This document shows, one piece after another, positions 13,001 to 25,816 of a stretch of 64,000 nt of DNA (positions are counted from its first letter, which is position 1; each line of letters starts with the position of its first letter). A program made the position numbers and the translations under genes. The stretch comes from Selaginella tamariscina (Eukaryota; Streptophyta; Lycopodiopsida; Selaginellales; Selaginellaceae). The stretch covers positions 525,501-589,500 of the forward strand of contig PUQB01000061.1 of assembly GCA_003024785.1 (NCBI GenBank), written 5' to 3'. The notes below the pieces were generated by a model. It was not told where the DNA came from. It was given only the letters and a program-made list of their open reading frames with translations, and searched no databases.

Positions 13001-14520
13001 TTAATTAGTGTTTTCATCTTAAGCGTCATTTTCTTACAACCCTTTTTTGTTTTGAGTATAATCTAATTGTCACCTGATCCCCTCATCTCAACCACATACT
13101 TATGAAATTAATCCATGCTCAACACAAAGTTAAACCCTGTCATATTTAAGATAATTAAGTTTAGCTTAGCCTTCCAACCCCTTATTTAGATAGGAACTGT
13201 CATTGCTATATCATTAGTATTTTAAGAACCTTTGTCAAAATTGATCTTTATTTCATTCAAATAAGTTAAACTAGCCCGATATGAAATTGTATGTCACTCC
13301 CATCATCATTTGGACTTAGTCCCCTCGTATTTTTTTGTTAAATATAACAAAGGGTCAGTTTTGTCTTAAATACAAAATAAGGCAGGTTTTGTTTAACACA
13401 ACATTACCTCTTTAAACTTATCTTTTAGATCTTTAAGCAATAATTTCCTCTTCTACCATTGTCTTAAAATGACTGACTGTTGTGATTGTGCTTGACATTC
13501 TCTAGTAAGTTGATCAAACTTATTGCAATTATGATATTTTGGAGCTCCACCTACAGACTGCGGAGGAGCAGACTTCGAGGCTAAACCCTTGGCATGCTAA
13601 GGTGGTGGTAAGGCTAACAGTTTTTGAGACCCGTTGGGTTTATTGATGTGTCCAAAATTTTGAATTACCGGCAAAGGGACTTGCACTTCGAGCTGATGAT
13701 GACTAATTTGATCATTTATTGAACCTTTTCCACCCAGATGTTGAAGGATAACTCCACAATTTGGGTTTGATTGATTACCTTTATTGTACAAGTCTTCCAA
13801 TGACATGCCATAAGCAATCTTCTGAGCCACTTCTTGACAATCCTGATGCTTGTATCTTAAGATCTCTCTTTGAGTCCTATCATTCAAGTTTGCCATGAAG
13901 TAATTCATCCTCACTCATATTTGGGACCAAACATCATACACTCTCAAACCGGTAAACATAATCCATTGAATTTTCCCAAAGCCTTTGTTTACAAGTTGAC
14001 AAATTAGCAAGCAATCACAACCAAGATCATCCTGTTTTTTGATTTTGTTTTTCATGAGACTCCAATTATTTTAGTATCCCATTCACCTTTAACAATATGT
14101 CACTAAGTTTTAACTTCCTCTTTGAGAAATTGCTTGGCATATGCAGCCTTTTTTGCCTTTCTCACGGAAGTGGCCTCAAAGTAACTTTCAATGTTGTATA
14201 ACCAATCATTTAGAACTTTATAATCTTTTGAACTTACAAAATTTGGAGGCTTGACTAGCTTGAACTTACTGGGACCATCTTCATCTTCGTCTACTGAAGA
14301 ATCTAATTTAGAGGAACTTGACTTTAGATCATGCTTTTCTTTTTCCATGTATCCAATTGCAGAACATCTGGTATTGTGATGATTGCTGGGATGCAAACGG
14401 CAACGTTATCAATTCTATCGTTCAACCTTAAAACATCTCCTCATAATTTGTTTAGGGCATCCATCATTATTTCTCAGCAATTAGGTTGTAGTATCGTTGC
14501 TTTCTCTTGTTCATTGCACT
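10090..14520 (-). mobile_element. Old Ty3/gypsy internal region (gag-pol remnants)
   Basis: On the minus strand the order is gag then pol. Gag-like ORFs lie at 14396-14103 (KLVKPPNFVSSKDY, LNDWLYNIESYF) and 13914-13597. Reverse transcriptase remnants lie near 12430-12160 (MDPKKVQAIT, FFGLTGYHRFIKNYSEIATP). RNase H debris lies near 12050-11800 and integrase near 11400-11050 (FKSLMVVVDGFS). The integrase C-terminus lies at 10911-10678 (KFLSHYIGLYEVVKQVGNVA, VFHVNLIESF). All reading frames are interrupted. The segment 10090-10330 is homologous, in reverse, to 20060-20337 of the young element, which ties the two to one family. Confidence 0.82.
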
Positions 14521-14539
14521 AAACCCTAACTTCAACACT

Positions 14540-14871
14540 TAGAAAATATGCTTAGAATATTCCCAACACAAAGTTGGAAACACCTTGCACAAGTTATACA
14601 CCCACACACATTAACTTAATCTAGCACAAGACTTTCAGTCGTACCTAAAATCTCATGCCGACTCGCTAAGCAAATATTCTTTAAATATTGATAACTCATA
14701 GGATCAAACTCTCTGTGCAGAATATAGATGTGTTAAATGAATGTGATAGAGTAATTCAAAAAAATTAGAGTTATCTAAACAGTTTTTATCTAATGTCATG
14801 AATGTGGCTTGCCAAATGCCAACACTGGAAATCCCAAAATCTAATAAAGTAACCTTTATTAGGAACCCATC
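14540..14871 (-). mobile_element. Old gypsy 5' LTR remnant, inner part
   Basis: Sequence near 14796-14830 (GAATGTGGCTTGCCAAATGC) repeats 9484-9510 of the other old LTR. It runs directly into the young insertion at 14872 and its continuation resumes at 22253. The exact border with the internal region was not resolved. Confidence 0.5.
14867..14871 (+). repeat. Target-site duplication CCATC, left
   Basis: CCATC immediately precedes the LTR start TGTCATAG. The same five bases follow the right LTR at 22248-22252. Confidence 0.85.
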
Positions 14872-16623
14872 TGTCATAGTTTTTATTATAACTTCTCTTT
14901 ACTTTGAATGTTGACTGTTGTTACCTACTGTACTATGTGTAGAAGAAACAGGCCCGCTTAGTGCACTTGGATATTTAGTGATGGTCCGGCCGGGTGTCAT
15001 TAGGTATTTGCAAGAAACTCTAGGCGAAGCTAGCACTTCCATCTAGAAAACTCTTACCTTGGTTTTCCGTGTCCAGTTGGATTAATGGCTAGTTCCGGTG
15101 AGTTCGGCATGTGGATATGCTTAGAAATACCCCCAAGTTTGACAGGTTAGGGTTTAGGGGTCGATGGATAACTCACCAAGTATGTTCCCTCTGGGAATGA
15201 GATTTCAGTGCTAGCCCACTTATGTAAACAGGAAAACAGGGGGGGGGGCTCTGTCACATAAATAAGGTAGTATATAGGAGTGAGGGTTCCTGGGTTCATG
15301 ACTGAGCTCGTTACTCTTCTCCCGGTGCAAGCTCTAGCTTGTGTCGTCAAGGCACAACCCTCTGTTGTGCCGCCCTAACTTCCAGATGCTAGGGGTACGT
15401 CCCACCTTCGGGGTAGCTTACCCTTAACGTTGGCGAATCCATGCCTGGGAGGTCTTGTGAGAATGCACGTTCCAAGAGGCAGAGGTAGAGGCTTGTCTCC
15501 ACCTCCTTCTCCATGTCAAGCTAGGTGTAGCACTCACGGCCAAGTAAGGCACATCCGTGTCCTTGTCCAACTGTGGGCGTGGGATCTTGTTTGACAGTTC
15601 ACATTACCAGTTCCTAAGGGTTCACTAAGGGGTTCTAGAGTTGGCATTTAAGAGCCACATTTGTGGCACTTTGTGCAACTCTTGAATCTAAGGGCTATGG
15701 CATGATAGCTCACATCGGGAAAGGCAGTGTCACATGGAGATGTGACACTGGGTTAAACGTCACATGGTACAACACCCGAGGCACGCCCTTTGGGGTTATG
15801 TCATAGGCTTGTCATCAAGGGGTTGGATACTTTAACAAACAGACATGCTTGTGCTTGCACACTAGGGTGCTAAGCCTTGGGCATCCGCTCAAGGGAGGTT
15901 AGGTCTCATAACTAGGTGTGCTTTGGCACACTTGGCTAAGGAAGTGTTCTCTTTGGAATTCAAGGGTTGAACAACCTAAGCGTGTTAGTAGAAGCCCTTT
16001 GTGAGGCACTCGCAAGGTCATGTGCTTAGGTTATCCTAAACCTAGCCTTAGGGAGTTTGCTTAGCAGAACACTCGTGTCCGCCTACGGCGCACATCGTGT
16101 CCTCACTAAGTACTAGCCCTAGTCTAGGGTATAACTTGGCACTCAAACCCTTAGGGGTTAGTCATGGTTCAGGTACCCCTTGTCGCCCTAAAGGGGTTGT
16201 ACTCCCGGATGAGGGTGATTTCTCAAGGTAAGTGACGATGCCTTAGCTCTGTCAGGGGTATGTGTGGAACACACGTCTCCTTGATGGGGGTTAGGGCATG
16301 AGCCTGTCTAGGTCTTCTAGGGCAAGACCCTAAGTCAACTAGGGTTATCCCTCAAGGGTTTTGGGGGTAGACACTCTAGGGAGACTTAGGCTAAACCCTA
16401 AGTCAACTAGGGTTATCCCTCAAGGGTTCTGGGGGCAGACATTCTAGGGAGACTTAGGCTAAACCCTAAGTCTCCTGTCCACTTGGGCATTAGAGTCTAA
16501 CCCTAGGGGTCGTTGGGGTTGTTCTGGGAAACTTAGCGTTGCTCACACAGGGTGATGACGCCGAATGGCCACCTGGCAGCCACGTGTTGCCACGTGTTGG
16601 CCCTTTGGGTTAAAACTCTGACA
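14872..16623 (+). repeat. Left LTR of the young element (1752 bp)
   Basis: Begins TGTCATAG and ends CTCTGACA. It carries two copies of a roughly 68-bp minisatellite at about 16328-16465 and paired CACGTG cores near 16577-16600. Early differences from the right LTR are mostly T here for C there, as expected from decay of methylated cytosines. Confidence 0.9.
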
Positions 16624-16625
16624 AT

Positions 16626-16638
16626 TGGTATCGGAGCC
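16626..16638 (+). other. Primer-binding site
   Basis: TGGTATCGGAGCC starts two bases after the LTR end. It matches the TGGTATCAGAGCC site used with initiator-Met tRNA in many plant LTR elements, with one difference. Confidence 0.75.
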
Positions 16639-19600
16639 TATTCTCTGCGGTCAGTAGGACTACCTAAAGTGTAGTGTATTTTAGGGTTTAGTTAGTTCTA
16701 AATTTTGAAGTACTTATCACTTTCGGCTAACGTCTGAATTCTGCGGAGAGTTGGTCCTGAGATCTATAACTCTTCAAAGAACACCTACTTAATAAGTGGG
16801 TGTGGGTTATGGACTCCAATGTCGAAGGTAGCACTTGGAAGGCAACTTCCAAGTTGCATGCCAGGTTCTTTTATGATGTTCAGGTTACTTTACCATATTC
16901 CACAAGACGTGGCGTGTTAGTTTGTTCTGGCTTACAAACTAAGTCTTGTGAAGTGGGTCTTGTGATATCCTAAGTCTACACATTATTGAAAATTTTCTTT
17001 TTCTTTAAGGTGTTTGAATTTGGGATAACACATGATTTGGAAACAGACATGTCCATTGAGTTTTGGCTTAGGTCAAGATTCAATATCGATCCGACAATAG
17101 TGTTAACGGGGAAAGACTTATGTTCAAAGTGCATCTTTGACTTCGGAGAAGGGGCATATTCAAACATAAGTGAACACTACATTTTGACATAAAGTGTAAA
17201 TAAGCTCTATTATAGTGCATGTTTCCGAGAGTGTAACTCTAGAAGCAGACTATGGTGATGAACTTTAATACAACAAAATGTCAAATATTAACATATGATG
17301 AATATGTTAAGCAGTTGGTTCGAAGATCCAATGTAATCAAAGTATTGTGATGTTCGCAATATTTTGATGACGCTAGCTGCAAGTAACATTAGGTGAAATA
17401 GTTTACTAAGTTCAAGTCACCTAATTTGAACAAAGTAACTTGAAACCTTAGTTAGTTGTAAGCGCGCACTCTGTATTCAAGTTAGCTAGCTCGCTAACTT
17501 GATTATGAAGTTATCTGGAATAAGAATAGAATAAATATTTTGGCAGTAGACGGATTTAATGTTGCATCCCTATCAATGGATGATCTATCAGAAAGAGTAA
17601 TGTTGGAAACATACGTTTACATTTTTAGTTTACTGAGTAATGAAGACTTGCATAGTGAAGGCGTTCGGCGCACACTTGTGCATTTTCATTGTTAACTCTT
17701 TAATCTTGAAACTGTAACGTTGTTTGCAATGTGGGGAGCTTCTTGAACAAGGGTGATTCCTTGGTTAAGAAGAGCATGATTTGGGATTCTTCACTTTGTT
17801 TATCGACTAAGTAAGGAAACTTGCTAAGTTTGATAACTTATGTTGAGAATTACCAATGAGCTAAATAGTCGGATTTCCATTGGAGGTTTAAGTGCATGTA
17901 CCTCCTCAGAGAGTCGGTGTTCGATGAGAATTAGAAGTTGATATTGATTTTCAATATCAATTTCATTTTAGAGTCGAATACGATTATTCAAAAGACGGTT
18001 TCTTGACTCTGCATCATGGTCGCAAATGTGGGCACTTAAAGAACAAATAAAGTATGTATCTTCAATCTTTCGGAATATTGAAAAATAGAACTATTCTTGA
18101 CTCAAGGTTTGATTGTATTCCTTGGGTTAGTTGTTAGTTCTATCTCAAGGTTTGATGGTGTTCCTTGAGTTGGTTCAATATTCTTGTAAGTATGATATGT
18201 GTAGCGGGATTAGCTCAAGAAGATGGTGTCCCTTCTTGATGATTGTAGTTCAAGGTTCGTCCAATATCCGGTTCGAGAATATGAGGTTTCCTATCACCTC
18301 ATCTGTTGAGATATTTATATTCTAAACTTTGGCAGAATTTGTGACAATCTTTTCAAGATTGGTTATAAATGACTTGTCAAAGTATGGTATGATATCTCTT
18401 CAATATTGAGTTTGGAGCGCTCAATATCAAACTTATGATCACATGAGGTGGCCTAATCATATAATATAAAGACTCAAGTGGATTTGAGTCTGACACTTTG
18501 GTAAGGCACTACCTTAGTGTTATAACTTGAAACGTGTTTTCAAGTTAGTTGAGAAATGAGACATTTCTCAATACATTGCTTGAGGGGCAATGTGATACTT
18601 TCTGGATTGCTAGGTGTCTAGAGTGAATAATGTATCTTAGTTCAATGTACTGAACTAGATATTTTATTCATGTTTGGGGAGATCTATTGAATTATAAGGT
18701 ATGACTAAAACATGAAGTTGATATAACACTTCAGTGTTATGATAACATTTATGTGGAGGTTGATATCTTACTAAATCAATTAGATGAACCAGACACTAGT
18801 TCATGATTCCTCTTAGTCTCTGAACAAGTTCCTCGGAATACTGTCATAACATTATATGTCCATCTAAAAACTCAAGTTCGGTTCATGTAAACTAAGACCA
18901 TGTCTATATTATAGTTGTAGCATTTTGATATTGATATGATTGTAAGTTTATATCACTAGTATAACAACTAGTTGATAAACTTAGGATTTGAACGTTAAAA
19001 CGATCATTATCCATTCAAGAGTATCAATATCGAAATTACAACTATTTATAAATAAGGATTAGTTTAAAAAGATGTTTATCAAAACACTAATTGTTGAATT
19101 AGTGAAAATGCTATACTTCGGTATAGTGTTGAGAAACATTTACAATCAATTTAAGTTGGAAATAAATATAATGTTATGGAGGCGTGCAGTATTACGAGTT
19201 CAGGAGACTCTTATCGTGGAAACTAAGTTTAAAATTGTATTTTGAACTTAGTACGATAAGGAGTTAGGAAATTGAATGGCATCTAGTATGATGTGCTCTT
19301 TGGGGAATGAGTACAATGAGATGACAATTAAGAGACGTGTTATCTAAAGGTTGTCGATTGAGGCACTAGAGATGGGTTGAATTTCCTGGTTTCCACATTA
19401 GTTTGTAAGAAAGGTATGTTAGCTTATCTGGTCCCTGAACTGGTCGGTGTTATGAAAGAGTACAAAGATGGTTGCGAAGGACAAATGGTAAGGCTATCAC
19501 ACTTGGTCGCGATTTGACTGAATTTGATTCCTATCGGGAATAAATTTATGTTAATAACACACCAAGTGAATGGCAGTTGGTAGATTGGCAAGACCTTGTT

Positions 19601-20323
19601 GTATACATGTGTACAGCCATGCGCCTCTGTGATCGCCTCTGGCCAGATTGACATGTTTACAAAGAACAGGGTTTTACGACTTGTACTCTTATATCGGAAA
19701 AGAGCTTGATTCCGATAAAAGTCTCATACTTAGTCTGGCGTAGCTATATACTAATGAGAGATAGGTATAGTAGCAGACCCTTATGAAAAGGGGTAATGAG
19801 AAGCACCGAGGGATGCAGAGATGTAAGCTATAATATCGTAACATGTGGAGATGTGGGACCATTGGAAAATCAAAAGAAATGCGAAGGTGTTTGGTCAAGC
19901 ATTTGAGAAGTGCTTGTTGTGTGTTAGACGACAGAGGTCGTCAACAGCATTTAATATTAAGGAATAAAGCAAGTCTTTATTTCTTTAACCAAGGGGCCGG
20001 CAACAACACTAACTAGAGGCCTCCAATATAAATTCTAGTTAAGTAAAGAAATTAACCAGTGTTGTGTGCGTCGGGTGACAGACTTTGCAGACGTGCAAAA
20101 GGTCTCCAAGTGACTTCATGTCGCAGGTGGTGCCTCCGGCAGCTAGGTTTACGACTAGTGAACGACGGTTCTGAAGTACTTGGTTTCGCGTAATGCAAGG
20201 GGGGTAATAAAATTATGTGAACTTTTGGCTGACTCCGCATAGAGTGATATGTTAGTTTTGGTTAGTTTTCTCTAACATTATCTAGTCTTGGAGTTGGACG
20301 TCAACGAGGACGTTGACATTTTC
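16639..20323 (+). other. Non-coding interior of the young element
   Basis: No ORF beyond about 80 codons and no recognisable retroelement protein motifs in either strand. It contains many short internal repeats of phrases such as TCAATATC and CAAGGTTTGAT. The last part (about 20060-20337) is homologous to the old gypsy 3' region. Confidence 0.5.
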
Positions 20324-20337
20324 AAAGGCGGGGAGTG

Positions 20338-22247
20338 TGTCATAGTTTTTACTATGACTCCTCTTTACTTTGGACGTTGACTGTTGTTACCTACTGTACT
20401 ATGTTGATAAGCCCTAGGTGTAGAAGAAACAGGCCCGCTTAGTGCACTTGGATATCTAGTGATGGTCCGGCCGGGTGTCATTAGGTATTTGCAAGAAACT
20501 CTAGCGAAGCTAGCACTTCCATCTAGAAAACTCTTACCTTGGTTTTCCGTGTCCCGGTTGGATTAATGGCTAGTTCCGGTGAGTTCGGCATGTCGGATAT
20601 GCTTAGAAATACCCCAGGTTTGACAGGTTAGGGTTTAGGGGTCGATGGATAACTCACCAAGTATGTTCCCTCTGGGAATGAGATTTCAGTGCTAGCCCAC
20701 TTATGTAAACAGGAAAACAGGGGGGGGGGGCCTCTGTCACATAAATAAGGTAGTATATAGGAGTGAGGGTTCCTGGGTTCATGACTGAGCTCGTTACTCT
20801 TCTCCCGGTGCAAGCTCTAGCTTGTGTCGTCAAGGCACAACCCTCTGTTGTGCCGCCCTAACTTCCAGATGCCAGGGGTACGTCCCACCTTCGGGGTAGC
20901 TTACCCTTAACGTTGGCGAATCCATGCCTGGGAGGTCTTGTCGGAATGCACGTTCCAAGAGGCAGAGGTTGAGGCTTGTCTCCACCTCCTCTCATGTCAA
21001 GCTAGGTGTAGCACTCACGGCCAAGCAAGGCACATCCGTGTCCTTGTCCAACTGTGGGCGTGGGATCTTGTTTGACAGTTCACATTACCAGTTCCTAAGG
21101 GTTCACTAAGGGGTTCTAGAGTTGGCATTTAGAGCCACATTTGTGGCACTTTGGTGCAACTCTTGAATCTAAGGGCTATGGCATGATAGCCACATCGGGA
21201 AAGGCAGTGTCACATGGAGATGTGACACTGGGCTAAACGTCACATGGTACAACGCCCGAGGCACGCCCTTTGGGGTTATGTCATAGGCTTGTCATTAAAG
21301 GGTTGGATACTTTAACAAACAGACATGCTTGTGCTTGCACACTAGGGTGTTAAGCCTTGGGCATCCGCTCAAGGGAGGTTATGTCTCATAACTAGGTGTG
21401 CTTTGGCACACTTGGCTAGGGGAGTGTTCTCCTTGGAATTCAAGGGTTGAACAACCTAACGTGTTAGTAAAAGCCCTTTCGTGAGGCACTCGTAAAGTCA
21501 TGTGCTTAGGGTTATCCCAAACCTAGCCTTAGGGAGTTTGCTTAGCAGAATACTCGTGTCCGCCTACGGCGCACACAACGACTGATTGAGGAACTTATAA
21601 GATTTTGGAGATTTGGTAATGTAATAAAGATACATATATGTCAGCTACACTCGTCCTCACTAAGTACTAGCCCTAAGTCTAGGGTATAACTTGGCCACTC
21701 AAACCCTTAGGGGTTAGTCGTGATTCAGGGTACCCCTTGTCACCCTAAAGGGGTTGTACTCCCGGATAAGGGTGATTCCTCAAGGGGTAGGTGACGATGC
21801 CTTAGCTCTGTCCAGGGGTATGTGTGGAGCACACGTCTCCTTGATGGGGGTTAGGGCATGAGCCTGTCTAGGTCTTCTAGGACAAGACCCTAAGTCAACT
21901 AGGGTTATCCCTCAAGGGTTTTGGGGGCAGACACTCTTGGGACACTTAGGCTAAACCCTAAATCAACTAGGGTTATCCCTCAAGGTTTTGGGGGTAGACA
22001 CTCTAGGGACTTAGGCTAAACACTAAGTCAACTAGGGTTATCCCTCAAGGGTTCTGGGGGCAGACATTCTAGGGAGACTTAGGCTAAACCTTAAGTCTCC
22101 TATCCACTTGGGCATTAGAGTCTAACCCTAGGGTCATTGGGGTTGTTCTGAGAAACTTAGTGTTGCTCACACAGGGTGATGACACCAAATGGCCACTTGG
22201 CAGCCACGTGTTGCCACGTGTTGGCCCTTTGGGTTAAAACTCTGACA
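20338..22247 (+). repeat. Right LTR of the young element (1910 bp)
   Basis: Nearly collinear with 14872-16623. It differs by an extra 15-bp TTGATAAGCCCTAGG near 20404, a roughly 75-bp extra segment near 21576-21652, and a third copy of the 68-bp minisatellite near 21890-22095. A G-run near 20720 is longer than in the left LTR. Confidence 0.9.
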
Positions 22248-22252
22248 CCATC
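22248..22252 (+). repeat. Target-site duplication CCATC, right
   Basis: Follows the right LTR end CTCTGACA and matches 14867-14871. Confidence 0.85.
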
Positions 22253-22515
22253 TCTTAGGAACTCAGTCTCATAGTTGGCCAAGTCCTACCTCGTGAGTCA
22301 GGATGTGTGGGCTAGCTGAGCTGCAAATATCATTCCTAGTTTAGTGTGGATGGGGTGACTAGAGCAATGCCTCAACCACTAAGCTTGTGGAACATGAATT
22401 CAAGCAACACTTTTCAGGCTTAGGGGTGGGTTATCGAGCAAAAGGACCCCAGATGCGACATACCCAGTCTCAAGGGCATAATCCTGCCAACGTTATGGGT
22501 AAGCTACCCAAAGGT
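22253..22515 (-). mobile_element. Old gypsy 5' LTR remnant, outer part
   Basis: TCTTAGGAACTCAGTCTCAT onward matches 8947-9230 of the other old LTR base by base with moderate divergence. Homology stops near GGGTAAGCTACCC at 22510, so the outer end of this LTR is lost. Confidence 0.65.
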
Positions 22516-23400
22516 GTACAGTATTTTGCTTAGTTCTTTGATATTCCATAGTGTTTACATCTCATTTTTATTGTGTCAAGATCTGCAATACCACCTGCTA
22601 TATACATTGTCATCCTTACTCTCTTCCAAACTTTATAAATTTAATTCCAAGTCATTTTTTGATCTATCTGAATTCGGTTCTACAAGATGACTATGGTGAC
22701 CACATTATGTTTAGTGTAGTAGAAAAAAATAGACATAACATTATTGAAACAATATTTTTAATTACATAATTTAGTTAATTTTAAATTCTATTTTAGAAAT
22801 TATAAATACTAAAATATATTAATAATATCTTATGTTTAAAATGCAGTTTATGTTTGAAGGATATATCTCAGTTAAATGACTTATAATGTTTGATTGCACA
22901 CATATTTTTATAAATGTGTGGTTATTTAAATTTCTATATTAAATTTGAGCAAATGCTTCACAATTGATTTTATAAATATATATATTTATTTTGTTAGTAA
23001 TAATTTTATAAATATACATGTGTGTTTAAATATATTAATGTTTTTGTAATTTTTAATAAAAAATAATAATAATCATATAAAATTAGAATATATTAATAAT
23101 AATTTAAAAATATATAAAGACACATATTTATAAATATATAAAGACACAAATTTATAAATATATATTGTATATATAGTTCAGAACTTTTAATTTTTTATAA
23201 AACAATAAATATATTATCAATAATAAAAGAAGCAGATTTATTATTTTTTAAAAGTTTCGAAATAATAAATGTAAACCAATAAGTTAGTACTAATAATTGT
23301 TTAATAATTACATATGTGCGTAATTAGATAGTAAATTGACATTACGTGAAAGAGATATGACATTAAACAGTTTTTAATGTAATTATTTCATAATTAATCT
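22516..23400. other. AT-rich spacer
   Basis: Very AT-rich; I see no gene or defined repeat. Confidence 0.5.
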
Positions 23401-23410
23401 GGGGCACATG

Positions 23411-23791
23411 GAGAAGAGAGTGTTGGCAGCATATGGCAGTATTCATAGGCTGTGAGATTGCTTCCGCCAGATGCGCGATCGTATTACTCCCGTTTCGCGA
23501 GGGAGAATTTCGTGGCTTATAATCAAGAAATGGACAAGGCTGTGATTCATAAGCTTCTACAGAGGGCTTATCAACATTCTTGTTGGGTCCTAAACAAGGT
23601 TAGTAACAAATAAATGTGATTAAATTCTAAATTAAACTTAGTTTATAATTAATTAGAAATCAAGTTAAGTTTAAACAAAACCATGTTAATTAAATTAATT
23701 ATTGTTATTTGTTTTAATATAGTATGGAGTTGATAAGGATGCTGCTGATGGTTTAAAACATATTTGCTGTGACACTGATGGTTCTAATAGG
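23411..23791 (+). other. Possible exon pair of an unrecognised gene
   Basis: Less AT-rich than its surroundings. One frame reads ENFVAYNQEMDKAVIHKLLQ and on to CWVLNK, ending at a good donor (AACAAG then GTTAGT) near 23599. After an acceptor (ATATAG) near 23722 the frame continues YGVDKDAADGLKHICCD to another donor near 23791. No further exon could be followed, and upstream frames contain stops. It could be a gene fragment. No family recognised. Confidence 0.25.
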
Positions 23792-24324
23792 TAATATTTT
23801 GTAATACAAAAACAAATAATTTTCGAGTTTTGCTTCAAGTTTTATCATGTGCATATAAACACACCACACATGCAGCTTATGTTTGTATATATGTATAATT
23901 AGAAATACTGCTTGGATACGTATACATATCTATTTACATTTTTCTATATTGAACACTTCAGGCACTTACTTACACTTCTGTAGTTTAATTGTAAATATTT
24001 AACAATTATTTAATACATTATGATGATGATGATCTGTTTTACATATATAAAACCTTTTGACGAGCTGTGTGTGTGTGTGTGTGTGTGTATGCATGTCTTG
24101 TGTAGGTGTGTGTATGGAAACCCATTAATTTTATGTATTTAACTTTAAGAAATTAAACTTCTATAATATATTCCACTCAAGGATCCTTTTGATAAATTAA
24201 TATAAACAAATTACCATAGTAATGTAGGTGGACGTATTATTAAAAGGAAATTATTAAATTAATATAACCATGTATAAATATAATTTAACAATGTTTACAA
24301 GTGTTTAAAACTTAAGTTAAAATT

Positions 24325-24640
24325 TTAAGCATTTTCATTTATTGAAGGGCTGTTTTTAGAGCAGCAATCGCAAGGGACTGTACATGTGTGCCATGGTCTC
24401 TCGATCTCGTCCATTGCTTCTTGTATTGCTCTTGTAGCTGATTCCGATCCAGTCTGTTCATCAACAATAAAAAATGTTTATAAATATTAAATTAAAATAT
24501 TAGTTTTATTAATAAATATTGAAATAATAAAATTTTACCTTTGCAGCATCAGACAGAGGTCCCCAGTATTCAACTTTGTTAAACTCTTTCACATTTGAGT
24601 GGAAGTATACCCATACAAGTGCCTTCTCCAACTCTGATAT

Positions 24641-24694
<54 letters not shown>

Positions 24695-25816
24695 ATTAGC
24701 AAAGGATGTACATTATAGTAGTTTTCATATTTAGAAATAAACATATATTTACCTGGATGGTTTTCAAACAGTGACTTGTCACCATATCTAAATGCTTCCA
24801 ACACCTGAAAAAATTAATAATAAAAACAAATTTTATTTATTTATTTTTACTTACCACTGGGAGTTCTTTTGCGAAATATGTAAAATCTCAATGGAGCAAT
24901 TGCACCAAGCATCCAATGGCCACCACTAATATGGCAATGAACATGCAGTGACATCTCCCCCTTGGTTTTTTCCCATTTTGCTAATACTTCATCCCTTTGT
25001 AGCCTGTTGTACCACCCCATAATCTGTATATAACATATCCATTTAGTAAAAGGTGTATAATGTGTGTGTGTGTGTGTGTGTTGTACCTGAGATTTGTTAA
25101 TCTCTTTTGAGATAGCAAGAGTGAGTTTAGCAGTAATGTCATTGTGTGTAAGTGTGTATGTTCTTGGTGACTCTGAAGGATGTTTTTCATGGTCTTCCCC
25201 TAAAAACAACACTTGAAGCTTTGATGACTCGAAGATTGCAGGTCCAAACCTCGCCTTCTGCATACGACTCATATACACATACATATACACACATACACAT
25301 ATTTGTTTTCGTGTGTGTAATGTATATGTAGTGAAGTTGTAATTTCTCATTAATACACTTTAGTATATAGTTTGCCTTACATGCACGTATTACAGTACAT
25401 TACGTTTTTTAACAATATTATCCACGTTCTATCATCGTTTCAACCGTAACAGACAATTTAATATTAAATTAAATTGTAAGAAAATTATTAAATTAAATTT
25501 AGGACTGACAGTGACAATGATTATTGACTCTGTTCTCGTGTAATTACAAATAATAATGTAATTAAAAAATGAATAAGATCTGAAACGTAAAACGAACCAG
25601 ATTCCGATATTACACATTTAAACTATATGCAATTCTGGCTATATATATATACTATATTAAACTTACAATAGACAAGCTTCTGGATCTGCATCTCCCATGA
25701 ACTGCAGTGAGTCTCTGAGAGCTCTGCTTATATAAAAACTGTGAACATAAACACTCAGAACTCCTATTCCTCTCGTTGCTGCAGTTACTCGTTATAATTA
25801 TAGAAGCAGCCACCAT
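24325..25816 (-). CDS. STAY-GREEN (Mg-dechelatase) copy 1, frameshifted
   Basis: Six exons: 25816-25667, 25257-25087, 25023-24855, 24804-24753, 24633-24539, 24453-24325. Conserved blocks: FGPAIFESSKLQVLFLGEDHEKHP, TYTLTHNDITAKLTLAIS, GWYNRLQRDEVLAKW, MSLHVHCHISGGHW, FYIFRK, and a C-terminal cysteine-rich motif WHTCTVPCDCC. SGR enzymes remove magnesium from chlorophyll a in the plastid and start chlorophyll breakdown in senescence. Relative to copy 2, exon 3 has one extra base in an A run (24869-24872 region). This turns the expected RKELPVV into RKRTPSG and leads to a TAG early in exon 4. As read, the product ends near residue 169 and lacks the cysteine motif. A base-calling error is possible because all splice sites and later exons are intact. 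One codon is also missing at the start of exon 2 (ARF in place of ARLF). Confidence 0.85.
24645..24692. repeat. Microsatellite (AT)n(AG)n
   Basis: TA run followed by GA run inside a STAY-GREEN copy 1 intron. Confidence 0.95.

Larger units (their letters stand above)
14872..22247 (+). mobile_element. Complete LTR retrotransposon, apparently non-autonomous (LARD-like)
   Basis: Two long direct LTRs (14872-16623 and 20338-22247) both start TGTCATAG and end CTCTGACA. The left LTR is followed by a primer-binding site TGGTATCGGAGCC at 16626-16638, one mismatch from the common plant initiator-Met primer site. The right LTR is preceded by a purine tract AAAGGCGGGGAGTG at 20324-20337. A 5-bp duplication CCATC flanks the whole element. 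The 3.7-kb interior (16624-20337) holds only short ORFs without recognisable gag, reverse transcriptase or integrase. The LTR ends and the last 300 bp before the purine tract are homologous to the old gypsy element around it. It is best read as a non-autonomous derivative of that family. Confidence 0.85.
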
